Shown here piece by piece: positions 1 to 9,395 of a DNA stretch of 64,000 bases (positions within the stretch are counted from its first letter, which is position 1; every line of letters starts with the position of its first letter). The translations under genes were made by a program, and so were the position numbers. The notes under the pieces were generated by a model. That model did not search any database and had not been told where the DNA came from. It saw nothing but the letters and a program-made list of their open reading frames with translations. Source of the DNA: JABDII01 sp963815325 (GTDB taxonomy: Bacteria; Gemmatimonadota; Gemmatimonadetes; Gemmatimonadales; GWC2-71-9). The stretch covers positions 124,001 through 188,000 of the forward strand of contig CAWFGG010000009.1 in assembly GCA_963815325.1 (NCBI GenBank), given 5' to 3'.

Positions 1-347
1 GCGGCATCCAGGGCCCGCGCTACTGCGGCCCCAGTGGCCTCCGTGTCGTCCGCATCGCTTCCCGCAACGGCGACCCGCGCCCGAATATTGAACTCCCGGT
101 TCGAGCCAAACGACTGGATTTCCGCTCCCGTGACGCCGAACTCGTCGAGCCGCTGGCGTAGAATCCCCACGTCGACCGGGGCAACCGTCTCGATCTGCAC
201 CAGGGTGCCGCCGGTAAACTCGACACTGTAGTTCACGCCGCGGAACACAGCGATGATCAGGCCCGGAATGATGAACGCGCCCAACAGCACGAACGCAAAG
301 CGGCGCTTGCTCAGGAAATCGTATTTCGCGTTGGCGAAGAATCTCAT
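1..347 (-). CDS. secF: Protein translocase subunit SecF (C-terminal part beyond the window)
   Basis: SecF is the inner-membrane partner of SecD and helps proton-motive-force-driven export through SecYEG. About 115 residues are visible: the N-terminus MRFFANAKYDFLSKRRFA, one transmembrane helix near residues 18-34, and the family motif around VEFTGGTLVQIE. The ATG is the complement of 345-347, two bases after the secD stop, so the pair is co-transcribed and probably translationally coupled. The gene runs off the left edge of the window. No frame damage is seen. Confidence 0.95.
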   Translation of the reverse strand, partial: MRFFANAKYDFLSKRRFAFVLLGAFIIPGLIIAVFRGVNYSVEFTGGTLVQIETVAPVDVGILRQRLDEFGVTGAEIQSFGSNREFNIRARVAVAGSDADDTEATGAAVARALDA

Positions 348-349
348 GG

Positions 350-2008
350 TCAGATGCTCAACGTGGTCATGGCCGGCTTCCGATGGAGCCAGACCATGAA
401 GAAGGTGCGCGTGACGAAGATGGCCGTGATCATCGACGCGATGACGCCGACCGTCAGCGTCACGGCGAAGCCCCGAACCGGTCCGGTGCCGAACTGGAAG
501 AGGAAGAGGGCCGTGAGCACGGTGCTGACATTCGAGTCGATAATCGCGCTCATGGCATTCCCGAATCCCTCATCCACGGCAAGACTCACGGTCTTGCCCA
601 CCGCCAGTTCCTCTCGAATGCGCTCGAAGATGAGCACATTCGCGTCCACCGCAATGCCGATGGACAATACCAGTCCCGCCAGGCCAGGGAGCGTCAAGGT
701 GGCATCGAACATGGACAACCCACCCATGGTGAACAGGATGTAGAAGCCAAGCGCGACGATGGCCAAGACACCGGCCCAGCGGTAATAGCTAATCATGATC
801 AGAATGACAAACGCCGTGCCCACGAGTCCGGCCGCGATGCCGGCCCGGATGGCGTCCTGGCCCAGGCTGGCGCCGACCTGCCGCTCCTCGACGATCTTGA
901 GGGGTACCGGCAGCGCGCCGGCCTTGAGGGTCAGGGCGAGGTCCCGGGCCTCCTGGATGGTCTTGTTGCCGAGGGTGATCTGTCCCTGCCGGTCGATCCG
1001 GCCCTGAATGACGGGCGGGCGGCCTTGCACCCGGCCATCCAGGATGATCGCCATGAAGTCGCCGATGTGTGCCTGGGTTTGGCGGCCAAACAGTCGCCCG
1101 CCGCGCCGGTCCAGCTGGAAGGTGACGATGGCGCCTTGCGTCAGCTGATCGACCCCGGCCTGGGCATCCACCAGGCGCTCACCGGTGATGATCGGATCCT
1201 TATCGACCACATACAGGAAACGATACGATTGCACCCCGACGCTGGTCGGCTCGGCGCCCCAGCGGTATTCCAGGCCACGTGGGAAGAGCCGCTCCACCTC
1301 GGGCAACCGGAGCAGGCTATCGACCCTGGGGTAGGCCGTTTCCGAAACCATATACTCGCCCGGCGTCGCCGAGACGCCGGCCCCGCCGGCCGACAAGATG
1401 AGCGAGTTCAGCACACCGCCCGTGACCGGCGTGGAATCCTGCTCCACCACGGCCGCAGAGTCCGCACCAAGCAGCTGCTCGACCGCCGACGGCTGGGCCG
1501 GTGCCGCACCGGCCGCGCCGGTGACGCCGAGGGCGTAGAGCGCCCGGTCCATCGCGGGGAGCGCCTTTTCCAGGGCGTTGGTCTCATCGGTGATCTTGAA
1601 CTCTAGGAACGCGGCCTTCTGCACAATCGATTTGGCGCGCGCCGGGTTGTCGATGCCGGCGAGCTCGACCACGATGCGGTCGTTGCCCACCTTCTGGATG
1701 ACCGGCTCTTCCACGCCGAACTCATCGATCCGCTTCCGCAGCACCGTCAACGCAAGATCGAGATCTCGGGCCGGGTCGGTCGACACGCGAGTGGACTGGT
1801 CGAGCTCCAAGCCCAGGTGCATGCCGCCCTGCAAATCGAGCCCTTTCTTCGGCGGGATGCGCCTGACCGTGTCATCGACCACGGCCCCCGACTCGGTCCG
1901 TACCCGAATCACCTTGGTTTGGGGGAGGAGGTTGTAGGCGCTGATGGCAACCAAGATGCCGATCAGAATGAGGCGGTTCCGGAGGCTTGTGACCATCGAA
2001 TAACTCAC
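350..2008 (-). CDS. secD: Protein translocase subunit SecD
   Basis: Inner-membrane Sec accessory subunit that works with SecF. There is one N-terminal transmembrane helix (about residues 10-28), then the conserved GLDLQGGMHL motif opening the large periplasmic domain, and a C-terminal five-helix RND-like block with SIGIAVDANVLIFERIREEL. The length of 552 aa is normal for bacterial SecD. The GTG at 2008 overlaps the ribF stop as GTGA; an ATG at 1996 (MVTSLRN) is an equally plausible start. Neither has a clear Shine-Dalgarno. It is the penultimate gene of the rimP-nusA-infB operon. Confidence 0.96.
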   Translation of the reverse strand: MSYSMVTSLRNRLILIGILVAISAYNLLPQTKVIRVRTESGAVVDDTVRRIPPKKGLDLQGGMHLGLELDQSTRVSTDPARDLDLALTVLRKRIDEFGVEEPVIQKVGNDRIVVELAGIDNPARAKSIVQKAAFLEFKITDETNALEKALPAMDRALYALGVTGAAGAAPAQPSAVEQLLGADSAAVVEQDSTPVTGGVLNSLILSAGGAGVSATPGEYMVSETAYPRVDSLLRLPEVERLFPRGLEYRWGAEPTSVGVQSYRFLYVVDKDPIITGERLVDAQAGVDQLTQGAIVTFQLDRRGGRLFGRQTQAHIGDFMAIILDGRVQGRPPVIQGRIDRQGQITLGNKTIQEARDLALTLKAGALPVPLKIVEERQVGASLGQDAIRAGIAAGLVGTAFVILIMISYYRWAGVLAIVALGFYILFTMGGLSMFDATLTLPGLAGLVLSIGIAVDANVLIFERIREELAVGKTVSLAVDEGFGNAMSAIIDSNVSTVLTALFLFQFGTGPVRGFAVTLTVGVIASMITAIFVTRTFFMVWLHRKPAMTTLSI

Positions 2009-2952
2009 ACGTGTGGGACGCGACGCGCGCCAACGTTCGACGCGGCGAGCACAGCACGAGCCTGCTCGCGATCCAAGTTCAACTGCTCCTTCAGTTCGGC
2101 CGCGGACACGAACCGTTTGATGTCACGCAGCCGTTCGATCCATTCGACCTTGATCCATTCGTCGTACAGGTCGCCCTCGAAGTCGAACAGATGCACTTCC
2201 ATGAGGCGCAAGTGCTCGGCGAACGTCGGGCGCGTGCCCTGGTTCATCATCGCGCCGTACCGCCCGCCCCGCCATTCCACCGATACCGCGTACACACCGT
2301 CCGGGGGCAGGAGCTTGCGCGCGGGCACGGCGCCGATGTTGGCGGTCGGGATGCTCATCGTCCGACCGCGGCCGACCCCCCGCACGACCCGACCACTCAC
2401 ATGATACGGCCGTCCCAGCAAATGCGCCGCGGTCCGTAAGTCGCCGCCGGCCACCGCGCGCCGGATTTGGGTGCTCGAGATCGGATGGCCTCCGTTCTCG
2501 ACCGGTCCGATCACGTCCACCACGAAGCCGTCCGCCGCTCCGAGCCGGCGCAGCGTCTCGACGTCGCCGGTCCGCCCGCGTCCAAACCCGTGATCGTGCC
2601 CGATGACCAGCTCTTTCATCTGACACCGCTCGACCAGGATCTCCCGGACGAACTCCGTCGGGCTGAGCTCGGCGAGCCGGTGGTCGAACCGCAGGAACAC
2701 GGCGTAATCGAGCCCGGTCTGCGCCAGAATCTCCCGCCGCTCGGGACCGGTGGTCAACACCTGCGGCGCCGCCCGCGGATTCACGACCTCGAGCGGATGT
2801 GGTTCGAACGTCACCAACACGCTCGGCCGCGCCGCTGCCGCCGCACGCCGCTCGATTTCCCGCAACACGGCTTGGTGCCCCAAGTGGACACCGTCGAACG
2901 ACCCGACGGTCACGATGCTTCCATTCGGCAACGGCGGGAGAATCGAACGCAT
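2005..2952 (-). CDS. ribF: Bifunctional riboflavin kinase / FAD synthetase RibF
   Basis: Converts riboflavin to FMN and then FAD. The N-terminal nucleotidyltransferase half has the GSFDGVHLGHQAV motif near residue 16. The C-terminal flavokinase half (about residues 175-300) has GVGRGRTMSIPTANIG. I chose the ATG at 2952 (MRSILPP), two bases after the truB stop, over an upstream start that would run into truB; this gives 315 aa, typical for the family. The order truB-ribF after rbfA is common in bacteria. Confidence 0.96.
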   Translation of the reverse strand: MRSILPPLPNGSIVTVGSFDGVHLGHQAVLREIERRAAAAARPSVLVTFEPHPLEVVNPRAAPQVLTTGPERREILAQTGLDYAVFLRFDHRLAELSPTEFVREILVERCQMKELVIGHDHGFGRGRTGDVETLRRLGAADGFVVDVIGPVENGGHPISSTQIRRAVAGGDLRTAAHLLGRPYHVSGRVVRGVGRGRTMSIPTANIGAVPARKLLPPDGVYAVSVEWRGGRYGAMMNQGTRPTFAEHLRLMEVHLFDFEGDLYDEWIKVEWIERLRDIKRFVSAAELKEQLNLDREQARAVLAASNVGARRVPHV

Positions 2953-2954
2953 CG

Positions 2955-3791
2955 TCACTCGAGCACCACCTCGGGTTTGACCCACTCCCCATCAGTCTGC
3001 GCCACGGCCACGAGGGTCTGCCCTGACACCAAGGCCACCGCTCCCTCCGGAAGCCCGGGGTGCCTGACCGCGTTTCCGTGAGCCACGCGCGCGCGCGCCG
3101 TCGAATCGAGCTCGGCCGCGGGAAGGTGCCGCAGCACGTCGAGCGGACTCACGAGCGGCGTCTCCGGTGTCAGCCGATCGAGCGCGACGGCGTCCTCGAC
3201 GCGGAGTGGCCCGATCGATTCGCGCCGGAGCGCCGTCAGGTGCGCCCCCGTGCCCAGCACGGTGCCCACGTCCCGGCCCAGCGCCCGGATGTAGGTCCCG
3301 GCGCTCACCGTCGTTCGGAAGGTGAGGTCGGGGTTCCGGTACTCCACCAGCGCGATCGCGTGGATCGTCACCGCAACCGGCTCGAGTTCGACTGCTTCGC
3401 CGCGGCGCGCCCGCTGGTAGCTCCGCTCACCGGCGATCCGCTTGGCAGAGAACGGCGGCGGACGCTGCAGTCGCCGACCAGCCAGGCCGGCCAAGACGGT
3501 TCGCACCTGCTCGTCCGTCACTCCACCCGGGTCCTTCGGTGGTTCGATCGGCGTCCCGGTCAGATCGTCGGTCGTGGTGGCCTGGCCCAGTCGCGCAGTC
3601 GCGAGATACGTCTTGGGCAATCCCGACAGATACCTGGCCAGCCGTGTCGCCCGCCCCAGCAGGACCACGAGCAATCCGGTGGCAAACGGATCGAGCGTGC
3701 CGGTGTGGCCCACCGCCCGGGTGTGGTAAACCCGTCTGACGCGGGCGACGACATCGTGTGATGTCAGGCCCCGGGGCTTGTCGAGGAGCAA
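2955..3791 (-). CDS. truB: tRNA pseudouridine(55) synthase TruB
   Basis: Makes pseudouridine 55 in the T-loop of tRNAs. The conserved opening LLLDKPRGLTSHDVV and the catalytic-aspartate motif GHTGTLDPFATGLL are present, with a PUA-like C-terminus. The TTG at 3791 is the first standard start codon, but it would cut the usual short residue lead before LLLDKP. A CTG at 3803 overlaps the rbfA stop as CTGA, has GGAGG 7 nt upstream, and would give MIGALLLDKP, which matches family N-termini better. The true start may therefore be the CTG. Confidence 0.95.
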   Translation of the reverse strand: MLLDKPRGLTSHDVVARVRRVYHTRAVGHTGTLDPFATGLLVVLLGRATRLARYLSGLPKTYLATARLGQATTTDDLTGTPIEPPKDPGGVTDEQVRTVLAGLAGRRLQRPPPFSAKRIAGERSYQRARRGEAVELEPVAVTIHAIALVEYRNPDLTFRTTVSAGTYIRALGRDVGTVLGTGAHLTALRRESIGPLRVEDAVALDRLTPETPLVSPLDVLRHLPAAELDSTARARVAHGNAVRHPGLPEGAVALVSGQTLVAVAQTDGEWVKPEVVLE

Positions 3792-3799
3792 GGCTCCGA

Positions 3800-4159
3800 T
3801 CAGCCTGAATCCTCCGGGTAGAGCCCGCCCAGGAGCTGGTCGATCCGCGCCGCGTGCTCCAACCCTCGATCGATGTCGAAGTGGAGTTCCGGCACCGTGC
3901 GACGGGTCAGGGTCCGCGCCAAGGTCGAGCGAAGAAAGCCGGACGCGCTCGCCAAGCCGGCCAGGGCGCGAGCCTTGTCGTCCTCGTCACCCGGAACGCT
4001 CACGAGGATCGTCGCGTGCGACACGTCATTCGACACCCGAACGGCGGTCACCGTCGCGCTTCGAACCCGAGGGTCACGCACGTCCTTCGCCAGCGTCTCG
4101 GCGACGATCTGGCGGATCGCTTCGGCCACTTGCTGCGGGCGACGCGAGGATCGCTTCAT
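3800..4159 (-). CDS. rbfA: 30S ribosome-binding factor RbfA
   Basis: Small KH-fold assembly factor that binds the 5' end of 16S rRNA in pre-30S particles. The 119 aa protein begins MKRSSRRPQQVAEAIRQIV and carries the conserved DPRV segment followed by VTAVRVSNDVSHATILVSV. Its ATG overlaps the stop of the upstream DUF503 gene (ATGA). The position between infB/DUF503 and truB is the classical one. Confidence 0.95.
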   Translation of the reverse strand: MKRSSRRPQQVAEAIRQIVAETLAKDVRDPRVRSATVTAVRVSNDVSHATILVSVPGDEDDKARALAGLASASGFLRSTLARTLTRRTVPELHFDIDRGLEHAARIDQLLGGLYPEDSG

Positions 4160-4443
4160 CGATACACCGTCGCCGTGTCGATCACCCGGATCCCGTCGCG
4201 GGCTTCGATCAGCCGGTCAGCCGAACGCAACGTCTCCTCCACCACCTTCCGGCTGGTGCCGATCGCGGCGCAGGCGACCTCGGTCCGCTGCCAGAGGTCC
4301 TGGTGCGCAGTCTCCGACACCGAGACGTTCAGGATCCGCCTGAGCTCCGCCGTCAGAGGCTTGAGCGTGCTCCGCTTTTCCTTCAACGAGTGGCATCCGG
4401 GGAGATGGAGCTCCCATGTGCTAATCCCAACCACCACGGTCAC
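4156..4443 (-). CDS. DUF503 family protein (YlxP-like)
   Basis: Small protein of 95 aa, recognised by VVGISTWELHLPGCHSLKEK followed by a basic/acidic alpha-beta fold. DUF503 (YlxP) proteins sit between infB and rbfA in many bacteria and have been linked to ribosome assembly, but no biochemical activity is firmly known. The GTG at 4443 overlaps the infB stop (GTGA), and the stop overlaps the rbfA ATG, so it is locked into the operon by coupling at both ends. Confidence 0.9.
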   Translation of the reverse strand: MTVVVGISTWELHLPGCHSLKEKRSTLKPLTAELRRILNVSVSETAHQDLWQRTEVACAAIGTSRKVVEETLRSADRLIEARDGIRVIDTATVYR

Positions 4444-7100
4444 ACAACGCCAGCGGACGCCGACGATTCGAGCGTCCGCCGGATCTCCTCGAGATGGTAG
4501 GATTCGATGGCGTCGCCCACTTTGAGGTCATTGAAGTTCTCGACGCTGATCCCGCACTCCAGTCCTTCGCGCACTTCCTTGACGTCGTCCTTGAAGCGCT
4601 TGAGGCTCCCGATGACGCCCTCGTACACCGATACGCCATCGCGCACCACCCGCACTTTGGCGGTCCGGTCGATGACGCCGCTCCGGACGGTGCAGCCCGC
4701 CACCGTACCCACCTTGGTCACCTTGAAGAGCTGGAGCACCTCGGCCTCGCCCAGTACGGTCTCCTTCTCTTCCGGCTTGAGGAGGCCCTCGAGCGCATTC
4801 CGCACATCCTCGACGGCTTCGTAGATGACCCGGTAGGTCCGGACGTCCACATGCTCCCGTTCGGCGGCGGCGCGGGCATTCGAATCCGGGCGGACGTGGA
4901 ATCCGATCACCACCGCTCCAGAGGCCTTGGCGAGGATGATGTCGCTCTCGTTGATGGCGCCCACGCCGCGATGCACGACATCGACCTTCACCTCGGGCGT
5001 GGAGAGCTGAGCCACCGAATCGGCCAGCGCCTCCGCCGGACCGCCCTGGTCCGCTTTGATGATGATGCGGAGCTGTGAGACCGCGCCCTCCTGCAGCGCC
5101 CGGCTGATGTCCTCCAACGTTCCCCCGCGTCCGGTACGACGGTTCTGGGCTTCACGTTCCAGCCGCTGCCGCTTCTGGGCGATGTCGCGCGCTTCGCCGG
5201 CATCCGCCATGTTCAGGAACACGTCGCCGGCCGCCGGCACCCCGTCGAAGCCCAGGATCTGGACCGGAATCGACGGACCGACCTCCGTCACCGGGTTGCC
5301 ACGCTCGTCCAGCAAGGCCCGCACCCGGCCGGAGAAGCTGCCGCAGATGAAATCGTCTCCCACCCTGAGGGTGCCGCGCTGCACCAGAATCGTGGCGACC
5401 GGGCCCTTGCCGGGGTCCAGCGTGGCCTCGAGCACCGCGCCCGACGCCGGCCGATTGGGATTGGCCTTGAGTTCGAGCAGCTCCGCCTGGAGCAGGATCT
5501 TCTCCAGCAGCTGGTCGACACCCTTGCCGGTCTTGGCGGAGATCATGGCACTCAGCACGTCACCGCCGTACTCCTCGAGCACGACGCTGTGCTGCAGCAG
5601 GTCTTGCGTGGTCTTCCCCGGATTGGCGTTGGGCAGGTCGATCTTGTTGACCGCCACCACGATCGGCACGCCAGCATTCTTCGCGTGACTGATCGCCTCG
5701 ACCGTTTGGGGCATGACCTGGTCGTCGGCCGCGACGACCAAGACGACGATGTCGGTCACCTGGGCGCCGCGTGCCCGCATGGCGGTGAACGCTTCGTGGC
5801 CCGGCGTGTCCACAAAGGTGATATCCTTGCCGCCGGGGAGGTCGACGTGATAGGCCCCGATGTGCTGGGTAATGCCGCCCGCCTCGCCGGCCACGATATT
5901 GGCCTTGCGGATGAAATCGAGCAATGACGTCTTGCCGTGGTCCACGTGGCCCATGATGGTGACGACCGGTGGCCGCGGCAGGAGATCCTTCTCCTCGTCG
6001 GGAGTCTCGGTCTCGGTCTGGGCCGCGTACTCGTCTTCGCGTACCGCCTCAAAGCCGAACTCGGAGGCCATGAGGTCGATCTGGTCGAAATCGAGCCGTT
6101 GGTTCACCGTGACCATGAGCCCGAGTTCCTTGAACGCGAACTGGACGATTTGCGTCGCCGGGAGCTTCATGATTCCGGCCAGCTCGGCCACGGAAATGAA
6201 CTCGTTGACCCGGATCCGAGTCTTCTCTCTTTCCCGCTCCACGGCAAGCCGGCCCTCTTCCAGCTCGCGGAAGGACGGCTCTCCCGACTTCGACCCACGC
6301 CCCTTGCCACGGCCACCGCGCATGCCTTGGAGGGTCTTGAGGATGTTGGCCTGCACCGCCTCTTGATCCACCGCCGAGCGGCGCCCCTTGCGGCCCTTGC
6401 GCCGGCCTGCCGGGGGACGGCCAGTGGCTGGGGCTCCCGCTCCCGTGCTGGGTCGTTGTGGCGGCGGCGCCGGCGGCCCGCTCGAGCTGAAGACCGGCTT
6501 CGGTCCCCTGACCGGAGTGGGTCGCGCCACCCGACCCCGCGTCACCGGCTCCGGCCTGCGCGCGGGCGGGGCCGGTGGCGCGGCAGGTTCGGCCGGTGCG
6601 GCGGTTGCGGCCGCTCCTTCGGCCTCCGGGGCCTCGGCACGCACTTCTTCCTCGAGCGGCGGCAAGTCCTTGAAGAGTTCGCGAGCCCGCTCTTCGATGG
6701 AGCGCGGCTGTTCCGCCACGACGGGCTCCTCGAGCGGAATCCGCTCGAGCGCGGCCAATTCCGCGGCGGCGCGCTTGGCTTCTTCCTCCGTCGCCTTGGC
6801 CTCGGCCTCCGCCACGTCCGCCGCGGTCCGGCGCCGGCGCCGCGGCGCGACCTTCTCTGGCACGGGCTCCGCGGCCTTCTTCTTCTTCGTGGCCTTGCGC
6901 CGGCCCTTCTTCACCTTGGTCTCGCCGGTCGCCTTTCGCTTTTCGCGCTCCCACCGGACCCGGACTTGCGCAACCTGATCGGCTTCCAGCGCCGACAGAT
7001 GGCTGCGCACAAACACGTTCGTTTCCCGGAGCAAACTCAGGAGTTGCTCCGAGGTGATCCCGAATTCTGCGGCGAGATCGTGTACTCTGGTCTTGGCCAC
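4440..7100 (-). CDS. infB: Translation initiation factor IF-2
   Basis: GTPase that brings fMet-tRNA to the 30S subunit. The N-terminal IF2_N domain (VHDLAAEFGITSEQLLSLL) is followed by a long Lys/Arg/Glu/Pro/Ala-rich linker (about residues 60-250), a second IF2_N, and the G domain with GHVDHGKT near residues 384-391, DTPGHEAF and NKID. Domains II-IV follow. I chose the GTG at 7100 (reading MAKTRVHDLAAEF) because GGAGG lies 7 nt upstream; the ATG at 7106 abuts that Shine-Dalgarno and would leave no spacing. The length of 886 aa is normal for an IF-2 with a long linker. Confidence 0.97.
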   Translation of the reverse strand: MAKTRVHDLAAEFGITSEQLLSLLRETNVFVRSHLSALEADQVAQVRVRWEREKRKATGETKVKKGRRKATKKKKAAEPVPEKVAPRRRRRTAADVAEAEAKATEEEAKRAAAELAALERIPLEEPVVAEQPRSIEERARELFKDLPPLEEEVRAEAPEAEGAAATAAPAEPAAPPAPPARRPEPVTRGRVARPTPVRGPKPVFSSSGPPAPPPQRPSTGAGAPATGRPPAGRRKGRKGRRSAVDQEAVQANILKTLQGMRGGRGKGRGSKSGEPSFRELEEGRLAVEREREKTRIRVNEFISVAELAGIMKLPATQIVQFAFKELGLMVTVNQRLDFDQIDLMASEFGFEAVREDEYAAQTETETPDEEKDLLPRPPVVTIMGHVDHGKTSLLDFIRKANIVAGEAGGITQHIGAYHVDLPGGKDITFVDTPGHEAFTAMRARGAQVTDIVVLVVAADDQVMPQTVEAISHAKNAGVPIVVAVNKIDLPNANPGKTTQDLLQHSVVLEEYGGDVLSAMISAKTGKGVDQLLEKILLQAELLELKANPNRPASGAVLEATLDPGKGPVATILVQRGTLRVGDDFICGSFSGRVRALLDERGNPVTEVGPSIPVQILGFDGVPAAGDVFLNMADAGEARDIAQKRQRLEREAQNRRTGRGGTLEDISRALQEGAVSQLRIIIKADQGGPAEALADSVAQLSTPEVKVDVVHRGVGAINESDIILAKASGAVVIGFHVRPDSNARAAAEREHVDVRTYRVIYEAVEDVRNALEGLLKPEEKETVLGEAEVLQLFKVTKVGTVAGCTVRSGVIDRTAKVRVVRDGVSVYEGVIGSLKRFKDDVKEVREGLECGISVENFNDLKVGDAIESYHLEEIRRTLESSASAGVV

Positions 7101-7113
7101 GCTCATTCCTCCC

Positions 7114-7425
7114 TTACCGACGTACCGCTTCGAGCTCGAGCTGGAGAATCCCGTCGGTGAGGCTTCGATCTTTGAGACCGACGACCATCACCGGTGGCTT
7201 CCCCAGCTGGGCTCCCAGCCGATCGGCGGCCGGCCCACGCACCACGGGGATGTCCCGGGCGACAGCCAACCGAACCACCTTCTCGAAAGCGCGCGCGCTC
7301 GCGTCTTCCGCTACGACGACGCACATGGTGCGGCCCGCCCGGATATCCTCTCGGACTCGGTCGACGCCGATCGTCACCAGCCGCGCTCGGTGCCCCATGC
7401 CAATCAAGTTCAAGAGCTTCGTCAC
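7114..7425 (-). CDS. L7Ae/L30e/S12e-family ribosomal-type protein (YlxQ-like)
   Basis: The 103 aa protein matches the small L7Ae-like RNA-binding proteins found between nusA and infB in many bacteria: a GMGHRARLVTIG opening, CVVVAEDAS in the middle, then VVRGPAADRLGAQLGK. The family binds kink-turn RNAs; the role of this bacterial member is not settled. The GTG at 7425 overlaps the nusA stop as GTGA. The infB Shine-Dalgarno lies directly after its stop. Confidence 0.85.
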   Translation of the reverse strand: MTKLLNLIGMGHRARLVTIGVDRVREDIRAGRTMCVVVAEDASARAFEKVVRLAVARDIPVVRGPAADRLGAQLGKPPVMVVGLKDRSLTDGILQLELEAVRR

Positions 7426-8882
7426 TCGGGCGTGCGCTCCGCTCCGCCGGCCGCCGGCTCCACTCCCGTCTCACCCGGCTCCGCCGGCCGAGTCACCTCC
7501 GCCGACGCAGGCTCTTCCTCCGTTGCTGGCTCCGCCGCGCTCTCCTCCACCACAGTGGCGGCTGGGGCCGCGGCGGCCGCTTCCTCCGCGCCTTCCTCAG
7601 TGAGCTCGGTCAGGAAGGCCAGGAGCTGATCGGCCGCTTCGGGGCTCATCCCCGGAATGGCGCCGATGTCTTCGCGCTCGAGGTCGAGGATGTCGTTCAG
7701 CATGGGGTAGCCCGCCTGGCCCAGCGTGGCGACCAACTCCGGTGCCAGCCCTTCCAGCTCGCCCAGCGGCACCTGGGTGGCCATTTCCTCCTCCGTCGGC
7801 AGCGGAGCGAACAGCGGGCCCTCGCCGCCGCGCTCGAGCCACTCGCGGCTCGAGTAGAGATCGATCTTCCAACCGATCAACTCCGACGCAAGTCGGACGT
7901 TCTGTCCGTTCCGGCCGATGGCCAGCGAGAGCTGGTCTTCATCCACCACCGCCTGGATGGTCTTGCTCATGGAGTCGGCGAAGACCTTCGCCACCCGCGC
8001 GGGCGCCAGCGCCAAGCGGGCAAACCGCTCGGGATCGGGCGACCAGGGCACGATGTCGATGCGTTCGCCGCCAAGCTCGTTGACTACCGCTTGTACCCGC
8101 GACCCCTTGAGGCCCACGCAGGCGCCGACCGGGTCGATCGCGTCATCGCGGGAGATGACGGCGACCTTGGTCCGGCTTCCCACTTCGCGCGCGATGGCCT
8201 TGATGTCGACGATGCCCTGCTGGATCTCCGGCACTTCCAACTCGAACAGCGCCGTGACGAACAACGGGTCGCCGCGCGACAGGATGAGCCGCGGGCCTTT
8301 GGGCGTCTCTTCCAGCTTCTTCAAGACCGCCCGAATCGTGTCACCCTGATGAAACCGCTCGCGGTGATTCTGCTCGCGATACGGGATGATGGCCTCGGCT
8401 TCGCGGAACTGGTTGAGCATGATGACCAGCTTGCCGCGCTCGATCTGCTGGATTTCGCCCGAGAGGAGCCGACCGACCTTATCGCCGAATTCCTCCCGGA
8501 TCCGCGCCCGCTCACCCTCGCGGACCCGCTGGATGATGCGTTGCTTGGCGGCCTGCACCGCGAGGCGGCCGAAGGTCTGGAACGGGACTTCCTCCTCGAG
8601 CACATCGCCCGGCTCGAATTCCGGGTCGGTGTAGCGCGCTTCCTCCAGCGGCACCTGCCAGGCCGGGTCCTCGACCTCCTCCACGACCTGGCGCAGGCGC
8701 AGGACCTGGATCGTGCCCTGAAGCTCGTCGACGTTGAGCTCGAATTTGACGGTGGGGCCGTAGGCCCGCACGAGCGCGGCCTGAATCCCATCCCTGAGAA
8801 GATCCAACAGCTCGCCGCGCTCCAATCGCTTGGCCGTGGTGAGCTCCCGAAAAGCTGCCAACATTTCCGCCGAGCCTGTCAT
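7422..8882 (-). CDS. nusA: Transcription termination/antitermination factor NusA
   Basis: RNA-polymerase-binding elongation factor that modulates pausing and termination. The N-terminal polymerase-binding domain is followed by an S1 domain, KH1 (GLKGSRVQAVVNELGGERID) and KH2 (AIGRNGQNVRLASELIGWKI), then a helix-hairpin-helix-like stretch around LPTEEEMA to IPGMSPEAADQLL and a very acidic Ala/Glu-rich tail. GGAG lies 8 nt before the ATG. The operon promoter is followed by a strong terminator hairpin, so NusA may act on its own transcript (see findings). Confidence 0.96.
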   Translation of the reverse strand: MTGSAEMLAAFRELTTAKRLERGELLDLLRDGIQAALVRAYGPTVKFELNVDELQGTIQVLRLRQVVEEVEDPAWQVPLEEARYTDPEFEPGDVLEEEVPFQTFGRLAVQAAKQRIIQRVREGERARIREEFGDKVGRLLSGEIQQIERGKLVIMLNQFREAEAIIPYREQNHRERFHQGDTIRAVLKKLEETPKGPRLILSRGDPLFVTALFELEVPEIQQGIVDIKAIAREVGSRTKVAVISRDDAIDPVGACVGLKGSRVQAVVNELGGERIDIVPWSPDPERFARLALAPARVAKVFADSMSKTIQAVVDEDQLSLAIGRNGQNVRLASELIGWKIDLYSSREWLERGGEGPLFAPLPTEEEMATQVPLGELEGLAPELVATLGQAGYPMLNDILDLEREDIGAIPGMSPEAADQLLAFLTELTEEGAEEAAAAAPAATVVEESAAEPATEEEPASAEVTRPAEPGETGVEPAAGGAERTPE

Positions 8883-8895
8883 GTCATTGCTCCTA

Positions 8896-9375
8896 CTACC
8901 GTTTCGTAATCGAATCCCAATCCACCACCAGGGTCGCCTCGCGAATATCCGCGAAGGCCACCGTCACTTCGGTCCCATCAGCCAGCCTGAGGACCACGTG
9001 CTCGTCGTCCGGCAGGTCGACGATCGTCGCCGTCGGGCGGCCCGTGAGGCCGCCGGCCTTGAGCCGAACCTGCCGCCCGCGGAACCGGCGCCAGTGCTCG
9101 GGCCAGCGGACCGGCCGCTCGATGCCCGGCGACGACACCTCCAGGACATACCGCGGCCCGATCGATTGTTCACCCTCGAGCCAGGCTTCGAGGGCTCGAC
9201 TGATCGTGCCGCACTCTGCGATCGTGATCCCGTGACCGGGAACACTGTCGGAGCGGTCAACTCGCAGCCGCAGCACCGGCCGCCCGGCCGTCCCGCGCTG
9301 CTCCAGATCCACGAGCTCATACCCCAACTGCGCGACCTGGTGACGAATCGGTTCGAGAAGCGTGTGTTGCCGCAT
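8896..9375 (-). CDS. rimP: Ribosome maturation factor RimP
   Basis: 30S maturation factor and standard partner of nusA. The 159 aa form begins at ATG 9375 (MRQHTLLEPIRHQVAQLGYE) and contains the family signature YVLEVSSPGIERPVRWPEHW and a C-terminal Sm-like barrel. A longer open frame reaches 9495, but it would translate through the terminator hairpin and add 40 unrelated residues, so I reject it. No Shine-Dalgarno precedes the ATG, and the terminator U-run ends only 20 nt upstream. The stop is 13 nt before nusA. Confidence 0.95.
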   Translation of the reverse strand: MRQHTLLEPIRHQVAQLGYELVDLEQRGTAGRPVLRLRVDRSDSVPGHGITIAECGTISRALEAWLEGEQSIGPRYVLEVSSPGIERPVRWPEHWRRFRGRQVRLKAGGLTGRPTATIVDLPDDEHVVLRLADGTEVTVAFADIREATLVVDWDSITKR

Positions 9376-9395
9376 ACCGGCTGGTGACCACGATG

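Noticed and set aside
5937..7160. A 407-codon frame antisense to infB
   Set aside because: Arg/Leu/Gly-rich mirror of the IF-2 linker; no start signal or motif.
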